Position numbers and translations under genes: made by a program
Shown here: piece by piece, positions 61,376-64,000 of the stretch
Numbering within the stretch: position 1 is the stretch's first letter
Layout: each line of letters starts with the position of its first letter
The notes under the pieces: generated by a model
What the model was told of the DNA's origin: nothing
Seen by the model: only the letters and a program-made list of their open reading frames with translations
Database searches by the model: none
Source: Candidatus Agathobaculum intestinipullorum
GTDB taxonomy: Bacteria > Bacillota > Clostridia > Oscillospirales > Butyricicoccaceae
Length of the DNA: 64,000 nt
Assembly (NCBI GenBank): GCA_019117485.1
Contig: DWZQ01000028.1
Coordinates: 84,555-148,554, forward strand
Reading direction: 5' to 3'

Positions 61376-62701
61376 TCAATTTTTGTCGCCGCGTTCGCGA
61401 ATCACCATGCGCACGGGCGTGCCGGTCAGGCCGAACACCTCGCGGATCTGGTTTTCCAGATAACGCTGGTACGAGAAGTGAAACAGCCGCGCGTCGTTGC
61501 AGAAGCAGACGAAGGTCGGCGGGCAGGTGGACGCCTGCGTCATATAGAAGATACGCAGACGGCGGCCCTTGTCGGTCGGCGGCTGCACACGCGCGGTCGC
61601 CTCGGCCAGAATAGAGTTGAGCCGCCCGGTCGGGATGCGCATGTGGTTCTGCTCGTAAACCTCGTGAATCAGGCCGAACAGCTTGTCCACGCGCTGGCCG
61701 GTCTGCGCGGAAATGAACAGCACCGGCGCATACGGCATATAGGCCAGCCCCTCGCGCACGCGGAGCGTGTACTCCTTCATGGTAGAGCCGTCCTTTTCGA
61801 CCAGATCCCACTTATTGACCACGATGATGCAGGCCTTGCCCGCGTTGTGCGCCTCGCCCGCAACCTTGGTGTCCTGTTCGGTTACGCCCTCAGTCGCGTC
61901 GATCATAATCACGCACACGTCCGCACGCTCAACAGCCAGCAGCGAACGCATGACCGAAAACTTCTCGATTTTTTCCTCGACACGGCTCTTGCGGCGGATG
62001 CCCGCGGTGTCGATAAACGTAAACTTGCCGTGTGCGTTGTCCACATCCGCGTCCACGCTGTCGCGCGTCGTGCCCGCCATATCAGATACGATCACGCGCT
62101 CCTCACCCAGTATACGGTTGAGCAGACTGGACTTGCCGACGTTCGGCTTGCCGATCAGTGCAACACGGATGCGTTCCTCGTCCTCGCTATCCTCGTCCGC
62201 AGGCGGGAAATGCTCATACGCCGCGTCGAGCAGCTCGCCCATACCATAGCCGTGCAGGGCAGAAATGCCGTATGGCTCCCCAAGACCGAGGTTGTAAAAC
62301 TCGTAGAACTCAGGCTCCGGCTGGCCAGGCTTGTCGCACTTGTTGACCGCCAGCACAATCGGCTTGCCTGCGCGCAGCAGCATAGCAGCCACATCCTGAT
62401 CGGCAGCTGTGATGCCGGTGCGCAGGTCGGTGATAAAAATGATCACATCCGCGTGCGAAATGGCGGTCTCCGCCTGATAGCGCATGAACTGCAAGATCTC
62501 GTTGTCATTCGACGGCTCAATGCCGCCGGTATCGATGATAGTGAAATCGCGGCCGCGCCAGTCGCTTTCGGCATACAGGCGGTCGCGCGTCACGCCGGGG
62601 GTGTCCTCCACGATCGACAGCCGCTTACCTGCCAGCCGGTTGAACAACTGGCTCTTGCCGACGTTCGGCCGCCCGACGATCGCAACGATCGGTTTTGGCA
62701 T
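61376..62701 (-). CDS. der: ribosome-assembly GTPase Der (EngA)
   Basis: Two-GTPase-domain protein needed for 50S subunit assembly. 441 residues: G1 motifs GRPNVGKS at 10-17 and GKPNVGKS at 184-191, switch regions, then the C-terminal KH-like domain. The start is ATG 62701, set by AAGGAGG eight bases upstream. It is followed by plsY-gpsA, a common order. Confidence 0.95.
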   Translation of the reverse strand: MPKPIVAIVGRPNVGKSQLFNRLAGKRLSIVEDTPGVTRDRLYAESDWRGRDFTIIDTGGIEPSNDNEILQFMRYQAETAISHADVIIFITDLRTGITAADQDVAAMLLRAGKPIVLAVNKCDKPGQPEPEFYEFYNLGLGEPYGISALHGYGMGELLDAAYEHFPPADEDSEDEERIRVALIGKPNVGKSSLLNRILGEERVIVSDMAGTTRDSVDADVDNAHGKFTFIDTAGIRRKSRVEEKIEKFSVMRSLLAVERADVCVIMIDATEGVTEQDTKVAGEAHNAGKACIIVVNKWDLVEKDGSTMKEYTLRVREGLAYMPYAPVLFISAQTGQRVDKLFGLIHEVYEQNHMRIPTGRLNSILAEATARVQPPTDKGRRLRIFYMTQASTCPPTFVCFCNDARLFHFSYQRYLENQIREVFGLTGTPVRMVIRERGDKN

Positions 62702-62731
62702 ATCGGTTCCCTCCTTATCCATCCAGGGGTG

Positions 62732-64000
62732 TCAGTCTTCAAAAATCTTCGCAAGCAGGTCAGCGCCGTCGATCTCGACCGGTACGACCGGCACGCCGAT
62801 CGCATCCGCGACCTGCTGCGGGGTGTAGTCGTCCAGAAACACGTCGCCGCCGTCGCGCAGCATGTTGGCCGAGATCAGCACGCGCTCACTGAGGTCGCGC
62901 CCCTTGAGCTGCGCTACCAGATCCTGCCCGGTGATCAGTCCCGCAACGGAAACGCGGTGGCCAAAGAAATCATTCCGGATTTCTATCACTTTTCCATTCA
63001 GATTATCGCATTTTGCAGCCGCTTCGTCAAGCAAAACCGCCATGGACGGCGCAGCTGCCGCACCGGTCGCAATCGTAAACGGACGCGCCGAACGGCCTGC
63101 ATAATCCGGCAACGCCAGCCGGAATTCCTCCATGAACAACGGCAGCATACCGATGCCGTTTTCAAACTGCGTGAAATCCTCGTAGTATTCGGTATCCGGC
63201 AGCGGACGCTCAGCCTTGAGGTACAACTCGTCCCCGCACCAGACCAGCCGCGTGCCAAACTCGCGCAGGCATTCTTCCGCGAACGGCTCAACGATATCGA
63301 GGATGGCCTCAGCGGCCGTCTTATCGGTCGGCTCAAGCGGATACAGATTCTCGCGGTGGCGCGTCATGCCGAACGGCACGACCGAAATTGTGTTCACTGC
63401 CGGGTAGAGCGCCTTTAAGTCATACAGCGAACGTTTGAGTTCCTCACCGTCGTTAAGTCCCTTACACACCACCAACTGGCAGTTCATCTGGATGCCGCCT
63501 TCTGCAAAACGCTCCATAATCTTCAGCGCTTCGCCCGCACGCGGGTTGCGCAGCATTTTCACACGCAGCTCTGGATTGGTCGTCTGCACCGAAATGTTGA
63601 CCGGCGAAATGTGCATGCGCAGGATACGGTCGACGTCTGCTTCAGACAGGTTGGTCATCGAGATATAGTTGCCCATCAGGAAGGACATGCGCGCATCGTC
63701 ATCTTTCACATAAAGCGTTTTCCGCATGCCGCGCGGCAGCTGGTCGATGAAGCAAAATACGCATCGATTGGAGCACTGCTTCATGCCGTCCATCAGATAA
63801 TGCTCAAAATTCAGGCCGAGCGGCTCGCCCTCGCGTTTGCGTACGCGCACCTCGCGCAGCGTCTGTCCATCCGGCTCCATCACCTGCAAAGTGAGCGCCG
63901 CGTCGTAGCTGTAAAATTTATAGTCCAGCACATCGCGGATCGCAACGCCGTCAATTTGCAGCAGGGTCTCCCCTGCTTCCAGCCCTGCGCGCGCAGCCGG
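62732..64000 (-). CDS. DUF512 / radical-SAM-like protein, 5' end outside window
   Basis: At least 422 residues visible. The first visible part is a PDZ-like segment (AGLEAGETLLQIDG), followed by a Cys cluster CSNRCVFC (CxxxCxxC) of radical-SAM type near the visible residue 76 and a C-terminal DUF512 domain. Relatives are conserved in anaerobic Firmicutes beside der, without a settled function. The reading continues beyond base 64000, so the true start and full length are unknown; an in-frame GTG at 63931 is not the start. Confidence 0.87.
   Translation of the reverse strand, partial: PAARAGLEAGETLLQIDGVAIRDVLDYKFYSYDAALTLQVMEPDGQTLREVRVRKREGEPLGLNFEHYLMDGMKQCSNRCVFCFIDQLPRGMRKTLYVKDDDARMSFLMGNYISMTNLSEADVDRILRMHISPVNISVQTTNPELRVKMLRNPRAGEALKIMERFAEGGIQMNCQLVVCKGLNDGEELKRSLYDLKALYPAVNTISVVPFGMTRHRENLYPLEPTDKTAAEAILDIVEPFAEECLREFGTRLVWCGDELYLKAERPLPDTEYYEDFTQFENGIGMLPLFMEEFRLALPDYAGRSARPFTIATGAAAAPSMAVLLDEAAAKCDNLNGKVIEIRNDFFGHRVSVAGLITGQDLVAQLKGRDLSERVLISANMLRDGGDVFLDDYTPQQVADAIGVPVVPVEIDGADLLAKIFED

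Noticed and set aside
61334..63418. 694-codon open frame on the plus strand
   Set aside because: It lies wholly opposite der and the DUF512 gene, has no domain sense and reflects codon bias of GC-rich genes.

Overview
The window reads as chromosome of a fairly GC-rich, low-oxygen Firmicute of the clostridial type. I infer an Oscillospiraceae/Butyricicoccaceae-like gut anaerobe; this is inference from gene order and content, and no ribosomal RNA gene is present to confirm it. Supporting signs are the blocks gdpP-rplI-dnaB, murB-rapZ-whiA-dnaE-pfkA and gpsA-plsY-der, a class III (anaerobic) ribonucleotide reductase, a hybrid-cluster protein, a piece of the sporulation sigma factor SigG, and strong SD-type ribosome sites with several TTG/GTG starts. 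Almost all of the sequence is coding; no tRNA, rRNA, CRISPR array or insertion sequence was found.

Layout. 1-8.1 kb: one leftward operon, gdpP > rplI > dnaB > tilS > hpt > ftsH, with an array of eight different hairpins between rplI and dnaB. 8.1-9.8 kb: glycerol kinase. 9.8-15.0 kb: an inositol module (iolI-like, iolG-like, sodium/solute symporter) opposite a LacI-family regulator. 15.1-20.5 kb: a cyclophilin lipoprotein and a trehalose module (treR, EIIBCA, treC) with two matching operator palindromes. 20.5-23.6 kb: hcp and its divergent Crp/Fnr regulator, then greA. 23.6-27.1 kb: class III RNR, in which the glycyl-radical tail is a separate 62-residue gene between nrdD and nrdG; upstream lie NrdR-type boxes, a strong promoter and a cluster of DnaA-box-like 9-mers. 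27.2-31.4 kb: a three-gene accessory operon (YbjN-like, GNAT, and a 946-residue protein with two kinase-like halves) of no known function. 31.6-35.4 kb: ptsI, a DUF1015 protein and a hypothetical. 35.5-38.7 kb: nnrD, lipoprotein, alr, mazF. 38.8-42.7 kb: amidase, DUF2461, DnaQ-like exonuclease, small membrane protein, AI-2E-type exporter. 43.2-46.5 kb: pta, then a large serine recombinase ending 18 bp before a headless 3' fragment of sigG. 46.7-52.3 kb: trxA-trxB, a degenerate deacetylase-like exported protein, branched-chain aminotransferase, SDR, pfkA. 52.3-58.6 kb: dnaE, whiA, rapZ, murB. 58.6-59.5 kb: a second hairpin array and a small lipoprotein. 59.7-64.0 kb: gpsA, plsY, der and a DUF512 radical-SAM-like gene running off the end.

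Most genes are housekeeping: replication, nucleotide salvage, cell wall, phospholipid and central carbon. PtsI would supply phosphate to the trehalose PTS; Pta links acetyl-CoA to acetyl phosphate; NrdD/NrdG need low oxygen, and Hcp fits nitrosative stress defence in an anaerobe.

The points most worth a second look are the two hairpin arrays (one flanked by a 15-nt direct repeat), the recombinase-sigG junction, which resembles the skin-type interruption of sigK in Bacillus, the split glycyl-radical domain of NrdD, the tandem kinase-like protein with its partners, and the DnaA-box-like cluster upstream of nrdD.
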